A stretch of DNA of 51,201 nucleotides. Source: CANJIV01 sp046330225. Lineage in GTDB: Bacteria > Actinomycetota > Thermoleophilia > Solirubrobacterales > Solirubrobacteraceae. The notes under the pieces were generated by a model. The model did not search any database, had not been told where the DNA came from, and saw only the letters and a program-made list of their open reading frames with translations. The stretch lies in contig JAXLTD010000013.1 of NCBI GenBank assembly GCA_046330225.1, positions 1 through 51,201 of the forward strand, read 5' to 3'. A program made the position numbers and the translations under genes. Positions 40,964 through 49,221 of this stretch are shown one piece after another. Position 1 is the first letter of the stretch. Every line of letters begins with the position of its first letter.

Positions 40964-40969
40964 ATGGTA
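40964..40969 (-). promoter_or_regulatory. -10 element of membrane protein gene
   Basis: TACCAT on the minus strand, 9 bases before GTG 40954. Confidence 0.45.
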
Positions 40970-41005
40970 CCGGCGGGGCGCGGTCGCCGCCCGTGCGCCC
41001 GCAAG

Positions 41006-41011
41006 TAGACT
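41006..41011 (+). promoter_or_regulatory. -10 element of CBS gene
   Basis: TAGACT, 6 bases before ATG 41018; leaderless spacing. Confidence 0.55.
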
Positions 41012-41017
41012 CGCCCG

Positions 41018-41467
41018 ATGACCGCCCGCGAGGTCATGACCGCCGCCGTGATCACCGCCTCCGCCGCGGCTCCTGCGCGCGAGGCGGCCGAGCTGATGCG
41101 CTCCCACAACGTCGGGGCCATCGTCCTCGTCGACGGCGCCGGAGCCCCCGCCGGCCTCATCACCGACCGCGACCTCGCCGTCCGCGTCGTGGCGGCCGGC
41201 GCCGATCCGGACTCGCCGGCGTCCGCGCACGCCTCGGCCCCGGTCATCACCGCGCCGGCCGACATCGAGGTCGAGGCCGCAGCCGATCTCATGGCCGCCC
41301 ACGGCATCCGGCGCCTGCCGCTGCTGGACCGCGACCGGCTCGCCGGCATCGTCACGCTGCACGATCTCGCGGTGCGCACCGGCGAGATGGAACTCGCCCA
41401 CCGCATGACGACCACGGTGATGCGAGCGGCGCTGCCGGACTTCTATTTCTTCACGCGCGGCGGGTAA
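41018..41467 (+). CDS. CBS-pair protein
   Basis: 149 residues, two CBS motifs in tandem that form one Bateman module. Each half has the expected start (REVMTAAVITAS, then SAPVITAPADIEVE) and the GLITDRDLAVRVV and GIVTLHDLAVR nucleotide-binding ends. These modules usually bind adenine nucleotides and regulate partners; none is fused here. It ends at 41467 and overlaps the convergent hydrolase gene by 17 bases. Confidence 0.9.
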   Translation: MTAREVMTAAVITASAAAPAREAAELMRSHNVGAIVLVDGAGAPAGLITDRDLAVRVVAAGADPDSPASAHASAPVITAPADIEVEAAADLMAAHGIRRLPLLDRDRLAGIVTLHDLAVRTGEMELAHRMTTTVMRAALPDFYFFTRGG

Positions 41468-42209
41468 CGGCCGCCGCGCCGAGCAGGTCGCGGATCGCAT
41501 CCGCGGCGGCCCCGTCCCAGCGCACCGCCTGCGGGGCCAGGCCGGCCAGCGTGTCGGCAGCGGCCCGCTCGTGCGGGCCGGCGTGCGAGCTGCTCAGCAC
41601 CCGCAGCGGCAGATCGAGGGCGCGCAGGCCGCGGCGACCGTAGTCCCAGGCCGGCTGGCCGCCCCAGTCCGCGAACAGCGCGCGGTGGTTTGCCGCGCCG
41701 CGAGCCTGGCGCTCGGGGCCATGCCCCTCGGCGGCCAGGAGCGCCGCGGCGGCAGCCGGCGGCCCTTCGTCGCGCAGGCGGGCTTCGATGAGCACGCGCT
41801 CGGTGGCCAGCCGTTCCGCGGCCCCGGCGACGAAGGCGTGCAACGGAGGGTCGATGACCACGGCGCCCGCCAGCCGGTCCCCGTGGCGCTGGGCGAGATC
41901 GAGGCAGACGAGCGCGCCGAAGTCTTCGCCGCACACCACCGCGGGCCCGGACGCGCACGCCGCCAGCACCGCCGCGGCGTCCTCGGCCTGCTCCTCAACG
42001 GTGGTGCGCTCGTAGGGCTCGGGCGCCTCGCTGGCGCCGTAGCCGCGACGGTCGTAGGTGATCACGGTCGCCTCCCCGGCCAGCGCCGCCGCCGTCTCGC
42101 GCCAGCCCTCCCGCGCGTCGCCGAGGCCGTGGACGAGCAGCACCGGCGGGCCGGCGCCCTGGACCTCGCACGCGAGCGCCACGCCGGCGCCCTGGACCTG
42201 CCGTTCCAT
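41451..42209 (-). CDS. alpha/beta hydrolase with Asp nucleophile
   Basis: 252 residues. HGLGDAREGW (27-36) forms the oxyanion region and YDRRGYGASE follows. The nucleophile elbow reads GEDFG with Asp96 in place of Ser, as in haloalkane dehalogenases and epoxide hydrolases. The usual His near the end is not obvious; the last segment is RWDGAAADAIRDLL. It may be a diverged, possibly inactive member. It overlaps the convergent CBS gene by 17 bases. ATG 42209 has TACGCT 6 bases upstream. Confidence 0.82.
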   Translation of the reverse strand: MERQVQGAGVALACEVQGAGPPVLLVHGLGDAREGWRETAAALAGEATVITYDRRGYGASEAPEPYERTTVEEQAEDAAAVLAACASGPAVVCGEDFGALVCLDLAQRHGDRLAGAVVIDPPLHAFVAGAAERLATERVLIEARLRDEGPPAAAAALLAAEGHGPERQARGAANHRALFADWGGQPAWDYGRRGLRALDLPLRVLSSSHAGPHERAAADTLAGLAPQAVRWDGAAADAIRDLLGAAAVTRRA

Positions 42210-42215
42210 CGGCCC

Positions 42216-42221
42216 AGCGTA
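42216..42221 (-). promoter_or_regulatory. -10 element of Asp-type hydrolase gene
   Basis: TACGCT on the minus strand, 6 bases before ATG 42209; leaderless spacing. Confidence 0.52.
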
Positions 42222-42240
42222 GCCGCCGGGCCGCGACGGC

Positions 42241-42246
42241 TACCAT
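42241..42246 (+). promoter_or_regulatory. -10 element of 88-residue gene
   Basis: TACCAT, 7 bases before ATG 42254. The first ATG (42245) lies inside this hexamer, which argues for the second ATG as the start. Confidence 0.5.
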
Positions 42247-42253
42247 GGACGCC

Positions 42254-42520
42254 ATGGAAGGCTTCGGAGGGCTCTTCGGCGATCCAGAGGAACTGCAGCG
42301 GCGCATGGCGGAGTTCGCCGAGCAGATGCAGGACACCCAGAAGATCGCCTGGGCCGACAACGCGATCAAGCTCGCGGTCGACATGACCGTCGCGGCGATC
42401 AACCGGGTGAACCTGCAAGGGAACGCCGAGCAGCAGGCGGAGGAGATCCGCCGCGTCATGGGGATCGTCTTCCCCGAGGCCGTCACGCTCGTGCGCGAGG
42501 CCCGGCAGGGGCTCCAGTAG
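42254..42520 (+). CDS. small helical protein, 88 residues
   Basis: Starts MEGFGGLFGDPEELQRRMAE and is mostly amphipathic helix (EFAEQMQDTQKIAW, NRVNLQGNAEQQAEE). No signal peptide or membrane segment. I do not recognise it; it could be a small scaffold or regulator. ATG 42254 is preferred over 42245 because of the promoter spacing. It is divergent from the Asp-type hydrolase, 44 bases apart. Confidence 0.62.
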   Translation: MEGFGGLFGDPEELQRRMAEFAEQMQDTQKIAWADNAIKLAVDMTVAAINRVNLQGNAEQQAEEIRRVMGIVFPEAVTLVREARQGLQ

Positions 42521-42549
42521 CCCGCGACCGACGGACCAGGCGCGGCTGG

Positions 42550-42555
42550 TACGGT
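42550..42555 (+). promoter_or_regulatory. -10 element of anchored protein gene
   Basis: TACGGT, 8 bases before GTG 42564. Confidence 0.48.
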
Positions 42556-42563
42556 GCCGCGCC

Positions 42564-43034
42564 GTGAGCCGCGGACGCCTGATCGTCGCCGTGCTGGTCG
42601 CCTTGGTCGTTGGCGTCAGCGCCGGCGTGCTGATCTCACTCGGCGAGTCCGGCGACTCGGCCACCACGAGCGCCTCGGTGTCCGTGCCGCCCGCAACCAT
42701 CCCGACGACGGGCACGGCCCCCTCGTCGGCCGACGCGCAGGTCATCACCCGCGCCGTCACCAGCTACGTCGACGCAGCGGCCACGCAGGACGCCGGCACG
42801 CTCTGCGGCCTCGAGGCCGAGGGCGCCACGGTCACGGTCACCGGGGCCGACGCAGCGAACGCCTGCGCCGAGGCGGCCGGCATCGACCTCGCGACCCTGC
42901 CGGCGCCCCGCGATCTGCGCATCACCGCGATTCGGGTCGACGGCGGCGCCGCCAACGCCGAGGTGACCGGCGGCCGCTTCGGCCTGGTCCGCTCGGGCGG
43001 CGGCTGGCAGATCTCCGGCTACGTCCCGGCCTGA
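42564..43034 (+). CDS. membrane-anchored extracytoplasmic protein
   Basis: 156 residues. One N-terminal hydrophobic helix (about 5-27) without a clear cleavage site, then a Ser/Thr/Pro linker (about 30-55), then a small alpha/beta domain of about 95 residues with two Cys (LCGLEAEG and NACAEAAG) that may form a disulfide. This shape resembles NTF2-like or DUF4878-type exported domains, but I cannot assign it. It starts at GTG 42564 and converges on the flippase-like gene. Confidence 0.65.
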   Translation: MSRGRLIVAVLVALVVGVSAGVLISLGESGDSATTSASVSVPPATIPTTGTAPSSADAQVITRAVTSYVDAAATQDAGTLCGLEAEGATVTVTGADAANACAEAAGIDLATLPAPRDLRITAIRVDGGAANAEVTGGRFGLVRSGGGWQISGYVPA

Positions 43035-43047
43035 GCGAGGCCCGCCC

Positions 43048-43071
43048 GCCGCGCGGTCACATGCGCGCGGC
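43048..43071. terminator. bidirectional terminator hairpin
   Basis: GCCGCGCG and CGCGCGGC make a perfect 8-base-pair stem with an 8-base loop that contains the stop codon of the minus-strand gene. It lies between convergent genes. No U-run. Confidence 0.6.
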
Positions 43072-44034
43072 AGCCTCGGCCGCCCGCTCCTCCTTCCCCC
43101 GCGCAATGACCTCCCGGAACGACCGGAACCGAAAGACGAAGAAGATCATCCCGAAGGCCAGGGCGAAACTGAACGCGGCGATCGCGATCTGCTGCCCCAC
43201 CGAGTAGGCGGCGACCGTCTCCGCCGAGGCGGTCCCCGCGAAGACCTGGAGCAGGAGCGCCTGCTGCACCCCAGCGCCGCCGGGCGTGAACGGCACGATC
43301 GCCGCGACCGCGTTGACGCCGAGCACGAGGAGGACGTTGCGCACCGAGCCGCCGATGTGGAAGGCGTCGAGCAGGAACCAGAAGGCCGCGCACCGGCACA
43401 GCCAGGCCACGAACTGCACGGCGAACACCTCGCGCAGGTAGCGAGGGCGGTCGCGGAGGATGACCACGCCCTGCTTCACACGCTCCCAGAAGCGCTTGAC
43501 CCGAACCGACAGCGTGCCGAACGCGACGAAGAAGAGGACAGCGAGCGCTGTGAGGAGGAAGAGCGTGAACTGCGGATGCGAGGCGAGGTAGGACAGGTCG
43601 AAGGCATCGAGCTTCGAGAAGTCCGGCGGCTTGGGGAACACGCCCTGGCTGAACGCGAAGGCGAGGATGAAGACCGCCATCACCCCGTCGAAGACCGCCT
43701 CGACGAAGAAGCTCGAGCCGACCGCGGGGTAGCTGGAGTTCGGCACGCTGCTCTTGACGAGGAACAGCTTGATCACGTCCCCGCCGCGAGCCGGCACGAC
43801 GTTGTTGAAGCCGTAGGCGGCCCAGTAGGCGCCCCAGATCAGCTTGAAATCGATCGTCTCGGTCGGGTAGGCGGCCCGGAGCACGTTGTAGTAGGCCCGG
43901 GCCCGGATCGAGATGTAGAAGAAGAAGGCAACGAGCCCAAGGAGCAGCGGGACCCAGTCGATCGCGGCGAGATTCGCCAGGAACTTGTCGACCGAGTCCA
44001 GGAAGGACGTGAAGCTGCTGGCCAGCGGCGGCAC
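43057..44034 (-). CDS. LPG-synthase-type transmembrane (UPF0104) protein
   Basis: 325 residues, seven or eight membrane helices, matching the flippase-like membrane domain of lysylphosphatidylglycerol synthase/MprF and the UPF0104 family. Key stretches are IRARAYYNVLRAAYP, GFNNVVPARGGDVIKLFLVK (pieces NNVVPARGGD, VIKLFLVK) and VPFTPGGAGVQQALLL. The catalytic synthase domain is absent, so a lipid-transport role is more likely than aminoacylation. GTG 44034 has TACCCT 7 bases upstream. It is divergent from the nitrilase gene, 59 bases apart. Confidence 0.85.
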   Translation of the reverse strand: MPPLASSFTSFLDSVDKFLANLAAIDWVPLLLGLVAFFFYISIRARAYYNVLRAAYPTETIDFKLIWGAYWAAYGFNNVVPARGGDVIKLFLVKSSVPNSSYPAVGSSFFVEAVFDGVMAVFILAFAFSQGVFPKPPDFSKLDAFDLSYLASHPQFTLFLLTALAVLFFVAFGTLSVRVKRFWERVKQGVVILRDRPRYLREVFAVQFVAWLCRCAAFWFLLDAFHIGGSVRNVLLVLGVNAVAAIVPFTPGGAGVQQALLLQVFAGTASAETVAAYSVGQQIAIAAFSFALAFGMIFFVFRFRSFREVIARGKEERAAEAAARM

Positions 44035-44041
44035 CGCCGAG

Positions 44042-44047
44042 AGGGTA
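44042..44047 (-). promoter_or_regulatory. -10 element of flippase-like gene
   Basis: TACCCT on the minus strand, 7 bases before GTG 44034; leaderless spacing. Confidence 0.52.
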
Positions 44048-44080
44048 CGCGAGCGGTTTGCGCGCGGCGGGCCGCGGAGC

Positions 44081-44086
44081 TACGCT
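44081..44086 (+). promoter_or_regulatory. -10 element of nitrilase gene
   Basis: TACGCT, 7 bases before GTG 44094. It decides the start over an ATG at 44058. Confidence 0.55.
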
Positions 44087-44093
44087 CGGCGGC

Positions 44094-45053
44094 GTGCCGC
44101 CGCTGCGCACGGTCCGCGTGGCCGCCGTCCAGGCCACCCCCGTCGTCCTCGACGCCCCGGCCTGCACGGACAAGGCGGTGCAGCTGATCGGCGAGGCCGC
44201 TGCCGCGGGCGCCGAGCTCGTGGTCCTGCCCGAGACGTTCATCCCGCTGTACCCCTCCAACGCCTGGGCGAAGGGTGCGGCAGACTTCGGCGGGTTCGAC
44301 GAGCTGTGGCAGCGCCTGTGGGACAACGCCGTCGACGTGCCCGGTCCGCTGGTCGACGCGCTGGCCGGCGCCTGCCGCTCCCACGGCGTGCACTGCGCCA
44401 TCGGAGTCAACGAGCGCGAGTCCGTGCGTCCCGGATCCGTCTACAACACGCTGCTCCTCCTGGGCCCGGACGGGCTGCTCCTCAAGCGGCGCAAGCTCAT
44501 GCCCACCATGCACGAGCGCCTCTTCCACGGCATCGGGGCGGGTGACGATCTCGTCACGGTGCCGACGCCGCTCGGCCGGATCGGCGGCCTCATCTGCTGG
44601 GAGAACCGCATGCCGCTGGCCCGGTACGCGCTCGAGCGGGCCGGCATCCAGCTGTGGGTCGCGCCGACCGCCGACGACAGCGACGGCTGGCTGGCGAGCA
44701 TGCGCCACATCGCGATCGAGTCGGGCGCGTTCGTCGTGTCGGCGCCGCAGTTCATCCCGCGGTCGGCCTTCCCGCCGGACTTCCCCGTTCCGCTCCCGGA
44801 CCGCGAGACGTTCGGACGCGGCGGCGCGGCGATCGTCGAGCCGACCTGGGGCGAGGTGATCGCGGGGCCGCTCTACGACGCCGAGGGGATCGTGATCGCC
44901 GACTGCGACCTGCGGGCCGGGATGCGGGCGAAGCGGTGGTTCGACGCCGTCGGGCACTACGGTCGCGAGGACGTGCTGGGCCACCTCGCCCCGCCCGCCG
45001 CCGGCGCTGACGAGCCAGCCCCCGGCACGCCGGCCCGCGGCGCCGACACGTAG
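44094..45053 (+). CDS. nitrilase
   Basis: 319 residues, carbon-nitrogen hydrolase fold. The triad is Glu47 (LPETF), Lys134 (KRRKLMP) and Cys168 (GLICWEN). The wording RKLMPTMHER and CWENRMPLARYAL is that of branch 1 true nitrilases, which turn nitriles into acids and ammonia. I take GTG 44094, which follows a -10 hexamer by 7 bases; the ATG at 44058 adds 12 residues lying over that hexamer. The substrate is unknown. It is convergent with the hydroxyacid oxidase (6 bases apart). Confidence 0.92.
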   Translation: MPPLRTVRVAAVQATPVVLDAPACTDKAVQLIGEAAAAGAELVVLPETFIPLYPSNAWAKGAADFGGFDELWQRLWDNAVDVPGPLVDALAGACRSHGVHCAIGVNERESVRPGSVYNTLLLLGPDGLLLKRRKLMPTMHERLFHGIGAGDDLVTVPTPLGRIGGLICWENRMPLARYALERAGIQLWVAPTADDSDGWLASMRHIAIESGAFVVSAPQFIPRSAFPPDFPVPLPDRETFGRGGAAIVEPTWGEVIAGPLYDAEGIVIADCDLRAGMRAKRWFDAVGHYGREDVLGHLAPPAAGADEPAPGTPARGADT

Positions 45054-45059
45054 GGCGGA

Positions 45060-46136
45060 TCAGGGCCGGGCCCAGGGGGCCGGTGCGAGCGCGGACGGGT
45101 CGAGGTCGGCGGCGCGCGGCACGCCGGCGAGGGCGAGCGCGGTGTCGAACTCGCTGACCAGGAGCTCCAGCACACGCCGGGCGCCGGCCTCGCCGCCCAC
45201 GGCGAGGCCCCACAGCACCGGACGGCCGACCAGCACGGCGCGGGCGCCCAGCGCCAGGGCCTTGAGGACGTCGGTCCCCCGCCGCACGCCGCCGTCGACG
45301 AGCACGTCGATCTCGTCACCGACCTCGTCGACCACCGGCGGGAGCGCATCCGCCCCGGAGAGCACCGTGTCGAGCTGGCGGCCCCCGTGGTTCGACACGA
45401 CCACGCCGGCCGCGCCGTGCTCGGCGGCCCGGCGGGCATCCTCCGGTCGCAGCACGCCCTTGACGATCACCGGCAGCCCGCTCTGGGCCGCGAAGGCCTC
45501 GACGTCTGACCAGGTGAGGGATGGATCGATCAGGTCCACCACCTCGCCGAGGCTCAGCACGCCCTCCCCGCCGGCGGCATTGACCATGGGGATCGCCGTC
45601 GCGTGGCCCACGACGAATCCGGTGCGCAGGTCGCGCTCGCGATTCCCGAGGACGGGCATGTCCACCGTGAGCACGAGCGCCTCGTAGCCGTGCTGCACCG
45701 CCGCCGCGACGATCTCCCGGGTGACGCCCCGGTCCCGGAACACGTAGAGCTGGAACCAGCGTGTCGTGTCGGGCACCGCCTGCGCGAGCGCGGTCACGCC
45801 GGTCGTCGCCAGCGATGAGAGCGTGTAGGTCGCCCCGGCCGCACCGGCGGCGCGTGCCGTGGCCGCCTCGCCTTCGGGCGTGGCGAGCTTGTGGAACGCC
45901 GACGGCGCGACGATGACCGGGTGCGGGCGCTCCCGCCCGAGCACCGTGGTGCGCAGGTCGCGCTCGCTCACGTCCACCATGACCCGGGGGCGGATCGCCA
46001 GCCGCCGCCAGGCCGCCTGGTTGTCGGCCAGCGTGATCTCGTCGCCGGCGCCGCCAGCGTAGTAGCCGTACGGGCCGGGATCCATGACGCCGGCCGCCTG
46101 GGCCTCGAAGTCGGCGATCGTCGGCGGCAGCTCCAT
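45060..46136 (-). CDS. FMN-dependent alpha-hydroxy acid oxidase
   Basis: 358 residues, TIM barrel of the glycolate oxidase/lactate dehydrogenase family. Expected residues are all placed: Tyr26, Tyr131, Asp159, Lys226 (VIVKGV), and His250 and Arg253 in SNHGGRQLD, the catalytic base and carboxylate binder. It oxidises an L-2-hydroxy acid to the 2-keto acid; lactate is plausible. ATG 46136 has GGAGGGG just upstream and overlaps the LysE stop (TGATG), so it follows the exporter in one operon. Confidence 0.93.
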   Translation of the reverse strand: MELPPTIADFEAQAAGVMDPGPYGYYAGGAGDEITLADNQAAWRRLAIRPRVMVDVSERDLRTTVLGRERPHPVIVAPSAFHKLATPEGEAATARAAGAAGATYTLSSLATTGVTALAQAVPDTTRWFQLYVFRDRGVTREIVAAAVQHGYEALVLTVDMPVLGNRERDLRTGFVVGHATAIPMVNAAGGEGVLSLGEVVDLIDPSLTWSDVEAFAAQSGLPVIVKGVLRPEDARRAAEHGAAGVVVSNHGGRQLDTVLSGADALPPVVDEVGDEIDVLVDGGVRRGTDVLKALALGARAVLVGRPVLWGLAVGGEAGARRVLELLVSEFDTALALAGVPRAADLDPSALAPAPWARP

Positions 46137-46759
46137 CAGTGCCCCTCCGCCGTCCGCAGCCCGAGCAGGGCGCCGAACCCGATCAGGCCCGCGCCCGCGA
46201 CCACGTCGACAGCGCGGACGAAGCGATCGCCCACGTGCCGACGCGCGACCGCGACACCTCCGGCCAGCGCGGCCATCCAGGTGAGGCTGCCGAGGCCGAC
46301 CCCCGCAAGGAGGGCGACGACCTCCGGGGCCGAGTCCGCCGAGGCGCCTGCGGACGCCGCCGCGAAGAGCGCAGCCCACGAGGCGATCGTGAGCGGATTG
46401 GAGGCCGTGGCGCCGAGCGCGGTGCCGAACGCTCGCTTGGGCGTAGCCACCTCGGAGGGCAGCTCTCCGCCGAGGCGGACCCGGAACGCCCCCCACAGCG
46501 TGTGGACGCCGAGCGCGACGAGCACCGCCGCCCCGAGCAGGCCGAGGACTGTCCGCACGCTGTCGATCGAGAGCGCCGAGGCCGCGCCGGCGGCGCCCGC
46601 GGCGGCATAGAGCGTGTCGATCACCGCCACTCCGGCCCCGATCGCCAGGCCCGCGGCCAGCGATCCGCGCAGGACCGTGCGGATGAGCAGCAGCGACATC
46701 GGCCCGAGCTGGGCAGCGACGAGGAACCCCATGCCGAAGCCGGCCGCGACGAAGCCCAT
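46136..46759 (-). CDS. LysE family exporter
   Basis: 207 residues, about six membrane helices. GFGMGFLVAAQLGPMSLLLIR (pieces GFGMGFLVAA, QLGPMSLLLIR) and LGATASNPLTIASWAALF are the family hallmarks (Q-x-G-P and N-P). It exports amino acids or small metabolites. ATG 46759 with a nearby GGAG is chosen; the frame continues upstream without support. It is coupled to the hydroxyacid oxidase by a 1-base overlap. Confidence 0.9.
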   Translation of the reverse strand: MGFVAAGFGMGFLVAAQLGPMSLLLIRTVLRGSLAAGLAIGAGVAVIDTLYAAAGAAGAASALSIDSVRTVLGLLGAAVLVALGVHTLWGAFRVRLGGELPSEVATPKRAFGTALGATASNPLTIASWAALFAAASAGASADSAPEVVALLAGVGLGSLTWMAALAGGVAVARRHVGDRFVRAVDVVAGAGLIGFGALLGLRTAEGH

Positions 46760-46800
46760 GCGACTACCGCCGCTCCAGCGTTCCGCCCATGGGCGCCAGC

Positions 46801-47091
46801 TTACCCCGCCGCGCTGCCCGGAGTCTTGCCGCGCAGGACGGTCAGCAGGCTCCAGGCCGACACGCCGAACCACACCGACTCCAGGATCACGAATCCCCAC
46901 TGCGAGCTCACGGCGGCCGACACGCCCAGCGCGCCGGACCCGACGGCGTTGAAGGCCAGGTAGGGAAGCCCGTACTGGTCGAGCCGCCCGAGCTGGGCCG
47001 CCGCGTAGGGAATGAGGATCAGGACGGCGCCGGCGATCTGCACCCACTGCTCGGGCCCGGCGGCGGCGACTACGATCGGTGTCGTTCGCAT
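46801..47091 (-). CDS. CBU_0592-type small membrane protein
   Basis: 96 residues, three helices. WVQIAGAVLILIPYAAAQLG, then YLAFNAVGSGAL, then QWGFVILESVWFGVSAWSLL fit the CBU_0592 family pattern of a W at the start, an N-x-x-G in helix 2 and E-x-x-W in helix 3. Function unknown. ATG 47091 has TAGGCT 6 bases upstream. It lies between bcp and lysE on the same strand. Confidence 0.8.
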   Translation of the reverse strand: MRTTPIVVAAAGPEQWVQIAGAVLILIPYAAAQLGRLDQYGLPYLAFNAVGSGALGVSAAVSSQWGFVILESVWFGVSAWSLLTVLRGKTPGSAAG

Positions 47092-47097
47092 CGCCGC

Positions 47098-47103
47098 AGC
47101 CTA
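47098..47103 (-). promoter_or_regulatory. -10 element of CBU_0592-type gene
   Basis: TAGGCT on the minus strand, 6 bases before ATG 47091; leaderless spacing. Confidence 0.52.
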
Positions 47104-47131
47104 CGGCCCGGCCGCGTCTGAATCCGCCGGG

Positions 47132-47605
47132 TTACGGCGCGGGGCTCAGCTCTCCGAGCACGGCGAGCACCTGCTCGTCGTGGGTCTTCGGCGACGCCTT
47201 CGGGATGACGTGGCGGATCACGCCTTCGCCGTCGATGATGAACGTGGCTCGCTGGACGCCCATGTACTTCTTGCCGTACATCGACTTCTCCACCCAGGTG
47301 CCATATGACTCGGCCACGGCATGGTCCTCGTCGCCCAGCAGCGTGAACCCGAGGCCGTGCTTGTCGTCGAACTTCTTGATCTTCGCCGGCGTGTCGGGCG
47401 AGACGCCGACGACCGCCGCCCCGGCGGCGGCGTAGTCCTGCGCGTGGTCCCGGACCCCGCACGCCTGGGTCGTGCAGCCGGGCGTGTCGGCCCGGGGGTA
47501 GAAATAGAGGACCAGCGCCTGGCCGGCGTAGTCGCGCAGCGACACCGGGTCGCCGTTCTGATCGGGGAGCGTGAAGGCCGGAGCCTGGTCGCCGACGTCG
47601 AGCAT
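47132..47605 (-). CDS. bcp: thioredoxin-dependent peroxiredoxin (Bcp/PrxQ)
   Basis: 157 residues. Peroxidatic Cys44 and resolving Cys49 form the C-x4-C of Bcp in TPGCTTQACG. YFYPRADTPG, GVSPDTPAKIKKF and GVQRATFIIDGEG are conserved. It reduces hydrogen peroxide and alkyl hydroperoxides with thioredoxin. Two ATGs are adjacent (47608 and 47605); AAGGAG is spaced better for 47605. It follows fpg after 25 bases, so the two probably form a DNA- and oxidative-damage operon. Confidence 0.94.
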   Translation of the reverse strand: MLDVGDQAPAFTLPDQNGDPVSLRDYAGQALVLYFYPRADTPGCTTQACGVRDHAQDYAAAGAAVVGVSPDTPAKIKKFDDKHGLGFTLLGDEDHAVAESYGTWVEKSMYGKKYMGVQRATFIIDGEGVIRHVIPKASPKTHDEQVLAVLGELSPAP

Positions 47606-47630
47606 CATTCGTCTCCTTCGCGGGTGGTCG

Positions 47631-48476
47631 TCACTTGAGCAGCCGGGAGAGGCGGCGGTCCTTCAGGACGCGCCCCTCGGTCTGGCAGTGCGGGCAGTAG
47701 GTCATGACGTACTCCTCGTAGTGCACGGCTTCGAGGGTCGTGTCGCAGCGCGGGCAGGGCTCGCCCTGGCGGCGGTGGATGCGCAGCGGCATGGGCAGCT
47801 TGTCGGGGATCGGCAGCTGCACGGTCGCCTCGTAGTGGTCCAGCGCCGCCCCGAGCGTCCCCACGGCAGCGGCTCGCAGCGACTCAGCCTCGCCGGCGGA
47901 GAGGTCGTCGCCGCGCTTGAACGGGGAGAGCCGAGCCTCCCAGAGGATCTCGTCCACCCACGAGCGCCCGATCCCGGCCACGACGTGCTGATCGCGCAGC
48001 GCGGAGTGCAACGGCCGGGGCGCGGCGAGCAGCGGGCCGAACGGCGGCGGGTCCGGCCAGGCCTCCGGGCCCAGCGACGCGACCGACTCGTCGGCGTCGA
48101 CCGCCTCGGCAGGCAGGACCTTGGCCCACGCGCGCTGCTTGGTGCCGAACTCGCGGAGCCGCAGCTCGCGACCGTCGGCGAGACGCAGCAGCAGGCGGGA
48201 CGTCCGGTCGCGCATCGACGCCCGCGTGCCGAACAGCTGCAGGCGGCCGGCGGACATCAGGTGCAGCAGGACCGAGGGCGCGCCGCTCGCATCGACGATC
48301 AGGTGCTTGCCCCGCCGCCGGACGCCGGCCAGCTCGGCGCCCGCCAGCGCGGCCAGCGGCGGGTCGAAGGTCTTCAGGACGTTCAGCCCCGGCGCGACGG
48401 CGGACTCGACCGCCACCCCCGCCACGGCGGCGCCGATTCGGCGGGCGGTGATCTCGACTTCCGGCAACTCGGGCAC
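47631..48476 (-). CDS. Fpg/Nei family DNA glycosylase
   Basis: 281 residues. GTG 48476 yields PELPEVE after Met removal, with Pro2 and Glu3 the catalytic pair, and Lys in RRGKHLIV is the conserved beta-hairpin Lys. The helix-two-turn-helix is followed by a zinc finger CPRCDTTLEAVHYEEYVMTYCPHC, that is C-x2-C (CPRC) and C-x2-C (CPHC), with Arg/Gln for DNA contact. It removes oxidised bases and nicks the strand; whether Fpg or Nei type cannot be settled. A CACGAT lies 6 bases upstream, a weak promoter. Confidence 0.92.
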   Translation of the reverse strand: MPELPEVEITARRIGAAVAGVAVESAVAPGLNVLKTFDPPLAALAGAELAGVRRRGKHLIVDASGAPSVLLHLMSAGRLQLFGTRASMRDRTSRLLLRLADGRELRLREFGTKQRAWAKVLPAEAVDADESVASLGPEAWPDPPPFGPLLAAPRPLHSALRDQHVVAGIGRSWVDEILWEARLSPFKRGDDLSAGEAESLRAAAVGTLGAALDHYEATVQLPIPDKLPMPLRIHRRQGEPCPRCDTTLEAVHYEEYVMTYCPHCQTEGRVLKDRRLSRLLK

Positions 48477-48578
48477 GGTCCGATCGTGGCACACGCACGG
48501 CCCCGCCGGACGGGCACGGGTGAGTTGGCGCCGAGCGGCCGCACGGACTCCGGTGTCGGCGCGGCGCTCGTGCGCCGC

Positions 48579-49205
48579 TCAGCCGGCCGACAGGAGCGCC
48601 TCGAGGGCGCGCCGCACTGCCACTGCGGCGTCATGCGGCGAGAGCCCCTGGTGGGCGCGGAGGCTCTCCCAGGCCGGCCACTCCGAGATCGCCGCGACCG
48701 CCGCCAGCGTCGCGGCCCGCTCGGCCGGCGGCCGGCGATCGAGCTCGGCGGCAAAGATGCGTCCCACTTCCGCGTGAACGATCGCGCGGAACATGGTGAG
48801 GCCGTCGTGGACGGTCCCCGAGAAGGGCTCTTGCAGCAACGCCGCCCGGCGCACGGGCGTGACCGCCTCCCAGATGCGGGCGCGCTGCGCCACGAACGCG
48901 TCGAGGCGCCCAGACAGGGGACCGTCGGCCGGGATCCGCTCCACCAAGGCGACGACCCGGTCGCGCTGCCGCGCGACCACGGCCTCGATCAGCGCGTCGC
49001 GCTCGGGGAAGTGCTGGAAGACCGAACGCTCCGAGACCCCCGCACGTTCGGCGATCTGCTCGGCGGTGGGGCGCAGCTCGCCGTCGGCCACGAGGGCGAG
49101 CACCCCGTCCACGATCGCCGCCCGCGTGCGCTCGCGCCGCAGGCTCCGGCCGTCGGGCGGTGCCGCGGCGGTCGGATCGGGGGTGGTGAGCGAGGAATCG
49201 GCCAT
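48579..49205 (-). CDS. TetR family regulator
   Basis: 208 residues. After a polar N-terminus (about 20 residues), a TetR helix-turn-helix: RERTRAAIVDGVLALV, TAEQIAERAGVSERSVFQHF, PERDAL. The ligand domain is Ala-rich. It is divergent from the 90-residue gene. ATG 49205; a palindrome CGGCTCGAGCCG (49210-49221) lies just before the start and a TATCGT hexamer 19 bases away. Confidence 0.86.
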   Translation of the reverse strand: MADSSLTTPDPTAAAPPDGRSLRRERTRAAIVDGVLALVADGELRPTAEQIAERAGVSERSVFQHFPERDALIEAVVARQRDRVVALVERIPADGPLSGRLDAFVAQRARIWEAVTPVRRAALLQEPFSGTVHDGLTMFRAIVHAEVGRIFAAELDRRPPAERAATLAAVAAISEWPAWESLRAHQGLSPHDAAVAVRRALEALLSAG

Positions 49206-49209
49206 CGGT

Positions 49210-49221
49210 CGGCTCGAGCCG
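49210..49221. promoter_or_regulatory. palindrome in leader of TetR gene
   Basis: Perfect 12-base palindrome CGGCTCGAGCCG, 4 bases before the ATG at 49205. It could be an autoregulatory operator. Confidence 0.35.

Noticed and set aside
45061..45092. GC-rich stem between nitrilase and hydroxyacid oxidase genes
   Set aside because: The arms do not pair as a true inverted repeat on checking.
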